Source: Mangrovicoccus algicola
GTDB taxonomy: Bacteria; Pseudomonadota; Alphaproteobacteria; Rhodobacterales; Rhodobacteraceae
DNA: 64,000 nucleotides
Assembly: GCF_014903745.1 (NCBI RefSeq)
Contig: NZ_JACVXA010000007.1
Location: forward strand, 1-64,000
Direction of reading: 5' to 3'
In this document: one piece after another, positions 8,174 through 16,628 of the stretch
How the letters are laid out: the number at the start of each line of letters is the position of its first letter
Numbering within the stretch: the first letter of the stretch is position 1
Notes under the pieces: generated by a model
Told to the model about the DNA's origin: nothing
The model's database searches: none
Seen by the model: the letters and a program-made list of their open reading frames with translations, nothing else
Position numbers and translations under genes: made by a program

Positions 8174-11100
8174 ACGTCTCGGCCTGGTCGATCCGCAATC
8201 CCATTCCCGCGATCCTCCTGTTCGCCCTGTTGACCATCGGCGGCTTGCTGGCCTTCCGCGGCCTGGCGATCCAGGACTTTCCGGACATGGATCTTCCGAC
8301 GATCAGCGTGACCGCGCGGCTCGACGGGGCGGCGCCGGCCCAGCTTGAAACCGAAGTGGCGCGGGTGATCGAGGACAGCCTCGCCTCCCTCAGCCATCTC
8401 GATCACATCAACACCACGGTGTCCGACGGCACGGTCTCGATCCGGGTGTCGTTCAAGCTGGAGAAGGACACCGAAGAGGCCCTGAACGAGGTCCGCAATG
8501 CCGTCGATACGGTCAGGTCAGACCTGCCTGCACAGATGGAGCCGCCGAGTGTCACCAAGGTCACGCTGCAGAACTCGGCGCTGATCACCTTCGCGGTGCG
8601 CTCGGACCGTCTGAACGAGACCGAACTGTCCTGGTTCGTCGACAACGACATGACCAAGGCGCTGCTTTCGGTTCCGGGCGTCGGGCAGGTCAGCCGCATC
8701 GGCGGGATGGACCGCCAGGTGCATGTCGATCTCGATCCCCGGATCATGGCGCAGATGGGTGTCACGGCCGCCGCCGTCTCGGCCCGGCTCGGCGATGTGC
8801 AAAGCGACACCTCGGGCGGTGTCGGCGAGATCGGCGGCATCCGGCAGTCGGTGCGCACCATCGGCACGGTGGCGTCCATCGAGGATCTGAATTCGCTGCG
8901 CATCCCGCTGGCCGGCGGCGGCCAGGTGCGGCTGGGCGAGATCGCGACGATTTCCGACAGCCATGCGGATCGCAGCTCGATGGCCTATCTCGATGGCGAG
9001 CGGGTCATTGCCGTCGAGATCAGGCGTTCGAACGGCTTCTCGGATACCGGCGTCGCCGAGGGTGTCGAGGCGGCCATGGCCGGTTTCGCCGCGGCCCATC
9101 CGGCCGTCGAGATCGAAGAGGCCTATAGCGTGGTCGGCCCGATCCTCGAAAGCTACGAGGGGTCGATGCACATGCTCTACGAGGGCGCGGCACTGGCCAT
9201 CGTCGTGGTGTTCTTCTTCCTGCGCGACTGGCGCGCGACCTTCCTGTCGGCGGTGGCCCTGCCGCTCTCGGTCATTCCGACCTTCCTGGTGATGAACCTG
9301 CTCGGCTTCAGCCTGAACATCTTCACGCTGCTGGCGCTGTCGCTGGTCGTCGGCATCCTCGTCGATGACGCGATCGTCGAGATCGAGAACATCGCCCGCC
9401 ACCTGCGCATGGGCAAACGCCCCTTCGACGCGGCGATGGAGGCCGCGAACGAGATCGGGCTGGCCGTGGTCGCGACGACCTTCACGCTGGTGGCGGTCTT
9501 CCTGCCCACCGCCTTCATGGGCGGCGTGCCGGGACTGCTGTTCCGGCAGTTCGGGGTCACCGCGGCGGTGGCGGTGGTCGCTTCGCTTGTCGTGGCGCGG
9601 CTGCTGACGCCGATGATGGCGGCCCATATGATGAAGGCGCGCCCGGCGGAGGCGCGCGACGGGCCGGTCATGCGCGGCTACATGGCGGTGGTGAAGGCCT
9701 CGCTTCGCCATCGGCGGATCACCGCGCTGCTCACGGTCGTCGCGCTGGTGCTGTCCTTCGCGACGATACCCTTCCTGCAATCGGGGTTTCTGCCTGCCGC
9801 CGACGACGCGCGCAGCCAGATCAACCTGACCCTTCAGCCCGGCGTGACCATCGGGCAGACCGGGGACACGGCCCGCAAGGCGGCACAGATCGTCGGCGGG
9901 GTCCCGGAGGTCACGCATGTCTTCACCTCCATCGGGTCGGCCTCGTCGGGGGGAGGGCCGGGGTCGGCCACGGTGGGCAGCGTGGCCGCGGCGACGATCA
10001 CCGCGGTGCTGACACCGATCCATGATCGCGACGTCACGCAGCAGCAGGTCGAGGAGGACATCCGCGAGGCGCTGGCCGTCCTGCCCGGTGTCCGGATCGC
10101 GGTGGGGGCCGGCGGCAATGGCACGACGCTCGACATCACGCTGGCCGGCGATGATCCGGCGGCGCTGGATGCGGCAAGCGTGGCCCTCGAAGATGCGCTT
10201 CGCACGCTGAACGGCGTCGGCGCGGTGACCTCGACCGCCTCGCGGCAGGCCCCCGAGATCCGGATCACCCCCGACTTCGCCCGCGCCGCCGCGCTTGGGG
10301 TGACATCAAGCGATATCGCCCAGGCCGTGCGCGTGGCGACGGGCGGGGATTATTCCGCGATGCTTCCCAAGCTGAACCTGCCGCAGCGACAGCTGCCCAT
10401 CGTGGTCCGGTTCAGCCCCGACGCCCGGATGACCCTCGATGACATCCGCACCATGCGCGTGACGGGCGCGCGGGGCAGCGTCGATCTTGGATCGGTCGCG
10501 GATATCCGCATCGGAGGCAGCCCGTCGCAGATCGACCGCATCGACCGGATGCGCAATGTCACGCTGTCTGTCGAGCTGAACGGGCGGGTTCTCGGCGATG
10601 TCTATGCCGAGGTGCAGGCGCTGCCGGCCTTCCAGAACCTTCCCTCCAGCGTGACCCTGGTCGAGCAGGGCGAGCTGCAGCAGGCCTCGGAACTGTTCGC
10701 GAGCTTCGCGATCGCCATGGCGATCGGGGTCTTCTGCATCTACTCGGTTCTCGTGCTGCTCTTCCATGATTTCCTGCAGCCCTTCACCATCCTGATGGCG
10801 CTGCCGCTGTCGATCGGCGGGGCGCTGGTGCCGCTGCTGATCACCGGGACGGCGTTTTCGCTGCCGGTCGTCATCGGCCTGCTGATGCTGATGGGGATCG
10901 TCACGAAGAATTCGATCCTGCTGGTCGAATACGCGATCATGTCGCGCCGCAACGGCATGCCGCGCTTCGAGGCCATCGTCGATGCCTGCCACAAGCGGGC
11001 GCGGCCCATCGTGATGACCACCATCGCCATGGCCTGCGGGATGCTGCCCGTGGCGCTGAGCCTGACCGGCGGGGATCCCGGCGTGCGCCGCCCCATGGCC

Positions 11101-11307
11101 CTGGTTGTGATCGGCGGCGTGATCACCTCGACCTTCCTCAGCCTCATCGTCATCCCGATGATCTTCACCTTCCTCGATGATGTCCTGAATGCCCTGAAAC
11201 GGATCTCGCGCTGGTTCGGGTCGGGCAGAACCGGCGGAGACCGGGGGACCGGGGACCCCTCGGGCGTCCTTGCCTTCGAACGCGGGGCGGCGAAGGGGCA
11301 ACGCTGA
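8170..11307 (+). CDS. RND efflux permease (AcrB/HAE1-type)
   Basis: A 1045-residue inner-membrane proton-driven pump with the usual RND layout. TM1 is near the N-terminus (IPAILLFALLTIGGLLAF), a large periplasmic loop follows, then the TM2-6 block including the proton-relay motif GILVDDAIVEIEN, a second periplasmic loop, and TM8-12 with TKNSILLVEYA. Length is normal for the family. It is coupled to the adaptor by an ATGA overlap. Substrates cannot be read from sequence. The CpxR box upstream of the operon points to induction by envelope stress. Confidence 0.95.
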   Translation: MNVSAWSIRNPIPAILLFALLTIGGLLAFRGLAIQDFPDMDLPTISVTARLDGAAPAQLETEVARVIEDSLASLSHLDHINTTVSDGTVSIRVSFKLEKDTEEALNEVRNAVDTVRSDLPAQMEPPSVTKVTLQNSALITFAVRSDRLNETELSWFVDNDMTKALLSVPGVGQVSRIGGMDRQVHVDLDPRIMAQMGVTAAAVSARLGDVQSDTSGGVGEIGGIRQSVRTIGTVASIEDLNSLRIPLAGGGQVRLGEIATISDSHADRSSMAYLDGERVIAVEIRRSNGFSDTGVAEGVEAAMAGFAAAHPAVEIEEAYSVVGPILESYEGSMHMLYEGAALAIVVVFFFLRDWRATFLSAVALPLSVIPTFLVMNLLGFSLNIFTLLALSLVVGILVDDAIVEIENIARHLRMGKRPFDAAMEAANEIGLAVVATTFTLVAVFLPTAFMGGVPGLLFRQFGVTAAVAVVASLVVARLLTPMMAAHMMKARPAEARDGPVMRGYMAVVKASLRHRRITALLTVVALVLSFATIPFLQSGFLPAADDARSQINLTLQPGVTIGQTGDTARKAAQIVGGVPEVTHVFTSIGSASSGGGPGSATVGSVAAATITAVLTPIHDRDVTQQQVEEDIREALAVLPGVRIAVGAGGNGTTLDITLAGDDPAALDAASVALEDALRTLNGVGAVTSTASRQAPEIRITPDFARAAALGVTSSDIAQAVRVATGGDYSAMLPKLNLPQRQLPIVVRFSPDARMTLDDIRTMRVTGARGSVDLGSVADIRIGGSPSQIDRIDRMRNVTLSVELNGRVLGDVYAEVQALPAFQNLPSSVTLVEQGELQQASELFASFAIAMAIGVFCIYSVLVLLFHDFLQPFTILMALPLSIGGALVPLLITGTAFSLPVVIGLLMLMGIVTKNSILLVEYAIMSRRNGMPRFEAIVDACHKRARPIVMTTIAMACGMLPVALSLTGGDPGVRRPMALVVIGGVITSTFLSLIVIPMIFTFLDDVLNALKRISRWFGSGRTGGDRGTGDPSGVLAFERGAAKGQR

Positions 11308-11328
11308 GCTTCGGAAATGGAGATGCAA

Positions 11329-12243
11329 ATGAACAGGCATGACGGAAAACGCGTGGTCGTGATGACCGGTGCCACGAGCGGCTTCGGCGTCCATGCGGTG
11401 CGGCAGATCGCGGCCGAACCGGGGACGCGGGTCATCATCGGGGCGCGCGGCACCGGAAGGACCGCGCCGCCGGGCGTGAGGATCCTGCCGCTCGACCTCG
11501 CCTCGCTGGCCAGCGTGCGCAGCTTTGCCGCCGCCGTGGCGGGCGAGCTGTCAGGCACGCGGATCGACATCCTCATCCTCAATGCCGGTCTCCACGGCTC
11601 CGCGGCGGAAGACCGCAGCGCGGAAGGGTTCGGCCTGACCTTCGCGGTCAATCATCTTGCCCATTACCTTCTCGCCCGGCTCCTGCTTCCGAACATCGCC
11701 GATGGCGGCCGGCTGGTGATCACCTCGAGCAACATGCACGATCCGCCGCTCGGGCGGATCGCGCCCGGATCCCTCGATATCGACGAATGGGCCCATCCGA
11801 CGCCGAAGGGGTCCGGCGCGGGCATCCGCAGCTACACGGCATCGAAGCTCTGCAACCTGATGACGGCGCTGTCCTTCTCGCGGCTGGGAGCGGTCGGGAC
11901 AGGGCGCCTCGACGTGGTCGCCTTCAATCCGGGCCTGACCGGCGGCGCCGCCGGCCGGGATGCTCCCGCGATCCAGAAGGCGCTGCTGGCGGTCGTCATG
12001 CGCATGGTGTTTCCCATCATCGGCCTGGTCCGCCCGGAATTCGTCATGAATGCGCCCGAACATTCGGGCGCCATGCTGGCCGATGTGGCACTGGGAAAGA
12101 TCAGGCCGCCGGAGGGGCAGGTCTACGTTTCGCTGGTCAGGGGGCGGCCAACCTTCCCCGAGCCGTCCGAACTCGCGCGTGACCGCGCCGCACAGGACCT
12201 GCTATGGCATGAAAGTGCCCTCATGACGGGAATCTCGCCGTGA
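11329..12243 (+). CDS. Short-chain dehydrogenase/reductase
   Basis: A 304-residue SDR. The cofactor loop TGATSGFG lies near residue 13, followed by DLASLASVRSF, the structural NAG motif, the catalytic serine (VITSSNMH) and the active-site YTASK. The pattern and length resemble the retinol/protochlorophyllide-reductase-like branch. Three in-frame ATGs occur at 11317, 11323 and 11329; I prefer 11329 because GGAG lies 6 bases upstream. It follows the RND permease closely and overlaps the next frame, so it is probably in the same transcript. The substrate is unknown. Confidence 0.88.
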   Translation: MNRHDGKRVVVMTGATSGFGVHAVRQIAAEPGTRVIIGARGTGRTAPPGVRILPLDLASLASVRSFAAAVAGELSGTRIDILILNAGLHGSAAEDRSAEGFGLTFAVNHLAHYLLARLLLPNIADGGRLVITSSNMHDPPLGRIAPGSLDIDEWAHPTPKGSGAGIRSYTASKLCNLMTALSFSRLGAVGTGRLDVVAFNPGLTGGAAGRDAPAIQKALLAVVMRMVFPIIGLVRPEFVMNAPEHSGAMLADVALGKIRPPEGQVYVSLVRGRPTFPEPSELARDRAAQDLLWHESALMTGISP

Positions 12244-12332
12244 TGTCGCGTCGCACGGGCCGCTCGGCCGATGACCATCCTGCCTGTCCGAAATGCACCG
12301 GGTTCCATCCGTCCATCTGCAAGGATTTCCAA

Positions 12333-13238
12333 GTGACCTCCATCACCGCTTGCCCGCTCGGTCTTATGGCCGCCCTTGCTGTCCTTGCCGCTCCCGACAG
12401 GTCCTGCGCGGAGGAACATCCCGGCCTCGCATTCGAAGCGATCGCCGCTGCGGCGGCCTCCGGCGAAGCCGACCTGGGCGATGACAATTCCATGTCCTGG
12501 TCCCGCGCCGTGACCCGGTTCGAAGCCGCCCGGAGCAGCTCTCCCGCCCGGTCGATCGGGGTGCAGCTGGAGTTCGGGCGGACAGGCTATGACTTCGGGA
12601 GCGATACGCTGGGACAGGACAGTCTCGACATCGACGAGTTCAGCCTGTCGCTGCCGATGCGGATCCCCCTGGGCGAAGAGGCCGGCGCCTTCCTGACGCC
12701 GAGCGTGAGCTACGCGGGCGAGAGCGGCGTCGATTTCGACGAGGGGGCGTCCTACGGATTGCTTGCCGGGGTGGCCTGGCGCCTCGGACCCGATCTCATG
12801 CTCGGTCCCGCTCTTGGCGCGCAATCCACCCTTCGGGACGAAACCGCCTTCTTCCCCTTCCTCATCGTCGACTGGCGCTTCGCCGAACGCTGGTCGCTTT
12901 CCACCGGCTCCGGCTTCGCGGCGAGCCGGGGCCCGGGGCTTCGGCTGGCGCATCATGCATCCGACGCCCTGGAATTCGGGATCGAGGCCCGTTACGAGCA
13001 ATTCGAGTTCCGGCTGGATGAGGATCACGCGGTCTCGGACGGCATCGGGACCGACAGTTCCATTCCCGTCGTCGTGACCGGGCGCTGGTCGCCGAATGAC
13101 AGGGTCTCGGTCTCGGGGTTTGCCGGCGTCGCCCTGGCGGGTTCCATCACCTTCGATGACGAGGATGATCGCAAGGTCTATGACGAGGACTATGACGCCG
13201 CGCCGCTTGTCGGCGTGGCTGCCAGGATCGCATTCTGA
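12333..13238 (+). CDS. Putative outer-membrane beta-barrel protein
   Basis: A protein of about 301 residues with a signal peptide (MTSITACPLGLMAALAVLAA, cleavage near SCA-EE) and alternating hydrophobic strands ending in phenylalanine (GVAARIAF), as expected for an outer-membrane beta-barrel. The GTG at 12333 has AAGGA seven bases upstream and puts the signal peptide at the N-terminus; an ATG at 12240 overlapping the SDR stop would add an unlikely 31-residue leader. It is the last gene of the RND-SDR operon. It may be a channel or an adhesin-like barrel; it is not a TolC-type protein. Confidence 0.65.
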   Translation: MTSITACPLGLMAALAVLAAPDRSCAEEHPGLAFEAIAAAAASGEADLGDDNSMSWSRAVTRFEAARSSSPARSIGVQLEFGRTGYDFGSDTLGQDSLDIDEFSLSLPMRIPLGEEAGAFLTPSVSYAGESGVDFDEGASYGLLAGVAWRLGPDLMLGPALGAQSTLRDETAFFPFLIVDWRFAERWSLSTGSGFAASRGPGLRLAHHASDALEFGIEARYEQFEFRLDEDHAVSDGIGTDSSIPVVVTGRWSPNDRVSVSGFAGVALAGSITFDDEDDRKVYDEDYDAAPLVGVAARIAF

Positions 13239-13297
13239 TCCCGGCCGGGCGGACCATGGGGGCCGCTGCATTGGCGGGGCCGCGACCGGGCGCCAGG

Positions 13298-13441
13298 CAA
13301 ACGAAGGCTGAAATGCTCGATCTCTTGCGATAGGCTGGGGCGCGTGTCGATCCCGGCGGTGCGCCGCATGTCGAGGCAGCGCAGCCCACGGACCGCCCCC
13401 GTGGCCCCGGAAAATTCTGCGCTGCGGTCTCTGCCGACCTG
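13298..13441 (-). pseudogene. Remnant of ubiX (5' part)
   Basis: Read on the minus strand, this stretch encodes FSGATGAVRGLRCLDMRRTAG and continues to SLSQEIEHFSLRL. It aligns with the start of the intact UbiX at 31165 (ISGASGAIYGLRALQMLREAE, then VVSRSGELTLR). DNA similarity is also visible at TTTCCGG-GCC-CGGGGGC. The start codon is gone and the match is lost before the beta-barrel gene that ends at 13238. It is divergent from a decayed TIGR02444 gene, exactly as the intact pair is arranged at 31 kb. I read it as the decayed half of an inverted duplication. Confidence 0.72.
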
Positions 13442-13461
13442 TGAATGCCTATGTCGCGGTC

Positions 13462-13811
13462 GAAATTTTCGGACATTGCCCTGAGATTCAGCGTGATTTT
13501 TATAGCGATATGCCCTTGCTGCTGATTTGCGGGATGCTTGACCGGGCCGGTCTGGGACAGTCCGAGGCCGGGTTCGGGCCCCGGGCGGCCTCGGCCAGGC
13601 GCTGTCGCGAGGAGGGGGCAAACCGTGGCGCGCCGTCCGGATGGCGCTGGACCCACAGATTGCCGATCCGGAAAAAAACCAATTGCAGGAAGGGGTAAAG
13701 GCCCAAGATCGGGAATCCGAGAGGCTGCATGTCGCGGCCTTGGGGGCGGGGTTTGCGAAGGGCCGGGGAGAGGGAAAACCGGCGGAGCCCCCCTTGCCAT
13801 CCCGGGCATGA
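13462..13811 (+). pseudogene. Frameshifted TIGR02444-family remnant
   Basis: Two frames together resemble the intact TIGR02444 protein at 30631-31101. The first frame gives FYSDMPLLLICGMLDRAGLG, matching FDADVPLFLICLMADRAGLG. After a frameshift near 13575-13600 the second frame gives KPWRAVRMALDPQIADPEKN and then ESERLHVAALGAGF, matching KPLRALRVRLKPKIADPQIN and EAERLHVEHLAAEF. The first 30 or so codons and the divergent promoter are missing, consistent with a deletion of about 100 bases compared with the intact locus. The segment 13239-13965 otherwise contains only this remnant, the ubiX remnant and the promoter region of the next operon. Confidence 0.8.
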
Positions 13812-13965
13812 ACGAAGGCCGGATCGGGGCCGCACCGGCCGGGTTCGGCTTGCCTGGCGGGCCTGATAGGCCATTCCCTCAGATCATGGATTTCCGCATT
13901 CTTGGAATTTGAGTTCAGGGTGGGATCCCCGCTAGCTGTGCCTCGAGTTGAATATCGAGGACGTC

Positions 13966-15348
13966 ATGGCAGAGTTCGACAAGGTTGTGCGCGGCAGGCT
14001 GGTCACCGAGGACCGGATCATCGAAAACGGGTTCATCGCGATCCGCGACGGCAAGATCCAGGTGGTGGGCGAGGGGGTGGCGCCGGCCGCGGCCGAGGTC
14101 GACGATCATGGCGACGCGCTGATCCTGCCCGGCGCCATCGACCCCCAGGTGCATTCGCGCAGCCAGGGGGACCAGGAAGATTTCATCTGGTCCTCGCGCG
14201 CGGCCGCAGCCGGTGGTGTCACCACCATCGTCGACATGCCCTATGATCAGGGCAAGCTGATCTCGACCCCCGAGATGCTGCGCGAAAAGGCCGGTGAAGC
14301 GGCTGAACAGTCGCGGGTCGATTTCGCGCTCTATGCCACGATCAACCCGCTGCACGGTGCCAGCAAGGTTGCCGCCATGGCCGCGGCCGGGGCGGCGGCC
14401 TTCAAGTTCTCGACCTTCGAGACCCACCCGGAGCGCTTCCCGCGCATCACCACCCCGATGCTGCACGAAGCTTTCGCCGCGGTGGCCAGGACCGGGCTGA
14501 TCGCGGGCGTCCACAACGAGAACCAGGAAGTCGTCGAAGCGGCAACCCGGGCCGTCAATGCCTCGGGCGTGACCGACTACCGCGCCCACGGCGCCTCGCG
14601 TCCCGCCATCGCCGAGACGCTGGCCATCGCCGAGGTCTACGAGATTTCCAAATCCACCGGTGCCCGTGGTCACATCGTGCATTGCTCGCTGGGCCGCGGC
14701 TACGAGATGGCGCAGAGCTACCGCGCGCAAGGCGTGGACGCGACCATCGAAGCCTGCATCCACTATCTCGTCTGCTGCGAGGAAGAGGACGTCGCGCGGC
14801 TGGTGGGCAAGGCAAAGTGCAACCCGCCGATCCGTCCGCGCGCCGAGCGTGAAGCCCTGTGGGATCACCTGGCGAAGGGCAATATCACCGTCGTCTCCAC
14901 CGACCATGTCTCCTGGAGCCTCGATCGCAAATCCTCCGCCAACATGCTGGAAAACGCTTCGGGCATGCCGGGTCTGGAAGTGATGGGTGCGCTGCTGCTG
15001 GACGGCCTGGTCGAACGCGGCCTGCCGCTGACCCATGCCGCCAGGCTGCTGTCGGGCAATCCCGCCCGGCTTTTCCGCATCGCCGACCGCAAGGGCGTCC
15101 TGGCGCCCGGCGCCGATGCAGACATCGCCGTCTATGTCGACCGGCCGCGCGTCTACGATGCCGCAGCGTCCGGTCACAACGTCGTCGGCTGGAGCCCCTA
15201 CGAGGGCCGCACCATCCGCCACAAGGTCGTCGCGACCTACCTGCGTGGCGAACTGGTCTTCGACGGCTCCGAGGTGCTGGCGGAACCGGGCCGGGGCGAA
15301 TGGATCAAGCCGCGCCTGCCGCTGGCGCTGGATCAGGCAGCGGAATGA
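13966..15348 (+). CDS. Cyclic amidohydrolase (dihydroorotase/hydantoinase/allantoinase family)
   Basis: A 460-residue amidohydrolase of the cyclic-amide hydrolase group. It has the metal motif LPGAIDPQVHSRSQG with Q in place of the first His of HxH (a variant also found in some dihydroorotase-like proteins), a candidate carbamylated lysine in AAFKFSTFE, GHIVHCSLGRG, and the catalytic aspartate in VSTDHVSWS. I chose ATG 13966 with GAGG five bases upstream over the TTG at 13948. Its last four bases overlap an M20 carbamoylase-type hydrolase, a pairing typical of cyclic-ureide opening followed by removal of the carbamoyl group. The substrate may be a hydantoin or similar ring. A decayed copy of its N-terminus lies at 30345-30518. 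Confidence 0.85.
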   Translation: MAEFDKVVRGRLVTEDRIIENGFIAIRDGKIQVVGEGVAPAAAEVDDHGDALILPGAIDPQVHSRSQGDQEDFIWSSRAAAAGGVTTIVDMPYDQGKLISTPEMLREKAGEAAEQSRVDFALYATINPLHGASKVAAMAAAGAAAFKFSTFETHPERFPRITTPMLHEAFAAVARTGLIAGVHNENQEVVEAATRAVNASGVTDYRAHGASRPAIAETLAIAEVYEISKSTGARGHIVHCSLGRGYEMAQSYRAQGVDATIEACIHYLVCCEEEDVARLVGKAKCNPPIRPRAEREALWDHLAKGNITVVSTDHVSWSLDRKSSANMLENASGMPGLEVMGALLLDGLVERGLPLTHAARLLSGNPARLFRIADRKGVLAPGADADIAVYVDRPRVYDAAASGHNVVGWSPYEGRTIRHKVVATYLRGELVFDGSEVLAEPGRGEWIKPRLPLALDQAAE

Positions 15349-16610
15349 CCCGGACCATGCGCCCCGAAATCGACGCTGACCGCTTGTGGGCCGACATCGA
15401 GGCCCTGGCTGCGATCACCGACCCCGACCGCCCCTATACACGGCGATCCTTCTCGGCGCGCTTCCTCGAGGGCCGGGACTGGCTGATCCGTGCCTTCGAG
15501 GCGGAGGGGCTGGCTTGCCGCATCGATGCGGCCGGGAACCTGATCGGCCGGCTCGAGGGGACGGAAGCCGCTGCCGCGGATCCGGGCGTGCTGATGACCG
15601 GGTCGCACAGCGACACCGTGCCCGATGGCGGGCGTTTCGACGGGATCGGCGGGGTGCTGGCGGGTCTGGCCGCGATCCGCGCCATGCGCGCGGCCGGCTA
15701 CACGCCGCGCCACACCATCGAGCTGGTCGACTTCCTGGCGGAGGAACCCAGCGAATGGGGCCTCTCCTGCGTCGGCAGCCGCGGCATGGCCGGGGCGCTG
15801 GGTGAAAAGGAACTGGCCTTGACGGGGCCGGGGGGCGAGACGCTGGCCGATGCCATCGACCGTATCGGCGGCAATGTCGCAGAGCTCAAGAGCGCCCGGC
15901 GCGACGACATCACCGGCTTTGTGGAGCTGCATATCGAGCAGGGCCCGGTGCTGGAGGCCGAGGGCATCGCCCTGGGTGTGGTCACCGGCATTGCCGGGAT
16001 CAGCCGCGTCAAGCTGGCCTTCGAGGGCGAAGCGGGCCACGCGGGCACCACGCTGATGTCGATGCGGGCCGATGCCAGCATGGCGCTGGCGCGGTTCCAG
16101 CTGCGCATGCGCGATGCCGCCGTCGCCGCCGCGGCGGCAGGCCGGGGCCATTTCGTCGCCACCATCGGGGTGGTGAACATCCTGCCGGGCGGCGCGAACG
16201 TGGTGCCGGGCAGGACCGAGGCGATCATCGACATCCGCGCCGAGGACACCGCGCTGATGAACGAACAGGTCGAGCTTTACCGCCAGTTCGGCGAAGCCGC
16301 CGCCGAGATGGAGGGATGCCGGCTGAAAAGCTTCGAGCGCATCAGCAACGTGGCCCCTGCCGCCTGCGCGCCGGGACTGCGCGCCGCGATCAGCCAGGCC
16401 GCGGGCGAACGGCAGGTCTCGACCCGGGATCTGGCCTCCGGCGCTGGCCATGACACGGTGTTCCTCTCCCAGGTCGCCCCGGCGGCGATGATCTTCGTAC
16501 CGTCCAGGAAGGGGCAGAGCCACTGCCCCGAGGAATGGACGGACCCGGCCCAGATGGCGCAGGGCGCCACCTGCCTGCTGGACACCCTTTTGCTGGCCGA
16601 CAAGGCCTGA
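15345..16610 (+). CDS. M20-family Zn hydrolase (N-carbamoyl-amino-acid/allantoate amidohydrolase type)
   Basis: A 421-residue M20 hydrolase. Metal-binding motifs are GSHSDTVPDGGRFDGIGG (H and D ligands), EEPSEWG (catalytic Glu pair) and VELHIEQGPVLE. The dimerisation lid contains GEAGHAGTT, and the C-terminal part has SGAGHDTVFLSQ and RKGQSHCPEEWT. These are features of L-carbamoylases, beta-ureidopropionases and allantoate amidohydrolases. The EEPSEWG segment departs from the common EEGxRFG. It starts inside the stop codon of the amidohydrolase (ATGA), so the two are coupled and probably act one after the other on the same ring compound. A longer frame upstream is a shadow. Confidence 0.88.
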   Translation: MTRTMRPEIDADRLWADIEALAAITDPDRPYTRRSFSARFLEGRDWLIRAFEAEGLACRIDAAGNLIGRLEGTEAAAADPGVLMTGSHSDTVPDGGRFDGIGGVLAGLAAIRAMRAAGYTPRHTIELVDFLAEEPSEWGLSCVGSRGMAGALGEKELALTGPGGETLADAIDRIGGNVAELKSARRDDITGFVELHIEQGPVLEAEGIALGVVTGIAGISRVKLAFEGEAGHAGTTLMSMRADASMALARFQLRMRDAAVAAAAAGRGHFVATIGVVNILPGGANVVPGRTEAIIDIRAEDTALMNEQVELYRQFGEAAAEMEGCRLKSFERISNVAPAACAPGLRAAISQAAGERQVSTRDLASGAGHDTVFLSQVAPAAMIFVPSRKGQSHCPEEWTDPAQMAQGATCLLDTLLLADKA

Positions 16611-16628
16611 GGACGAGAAAGACGACCC

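Noticed and set aside
13915-15222. Long antisense frames opposite many genes, for example opposite the amidohydrolase, the RND pumps and the NRPS
   Set aside because: They follow the codon pattern of the real gene on the other strand and lack family motifs.
13966-15348. Imidazolonepropionase (HutI)
   Set aside because: The motifs are those of cyclic amidohydrolases of the dihydroorotase/hydantoinase group and not of HutI.
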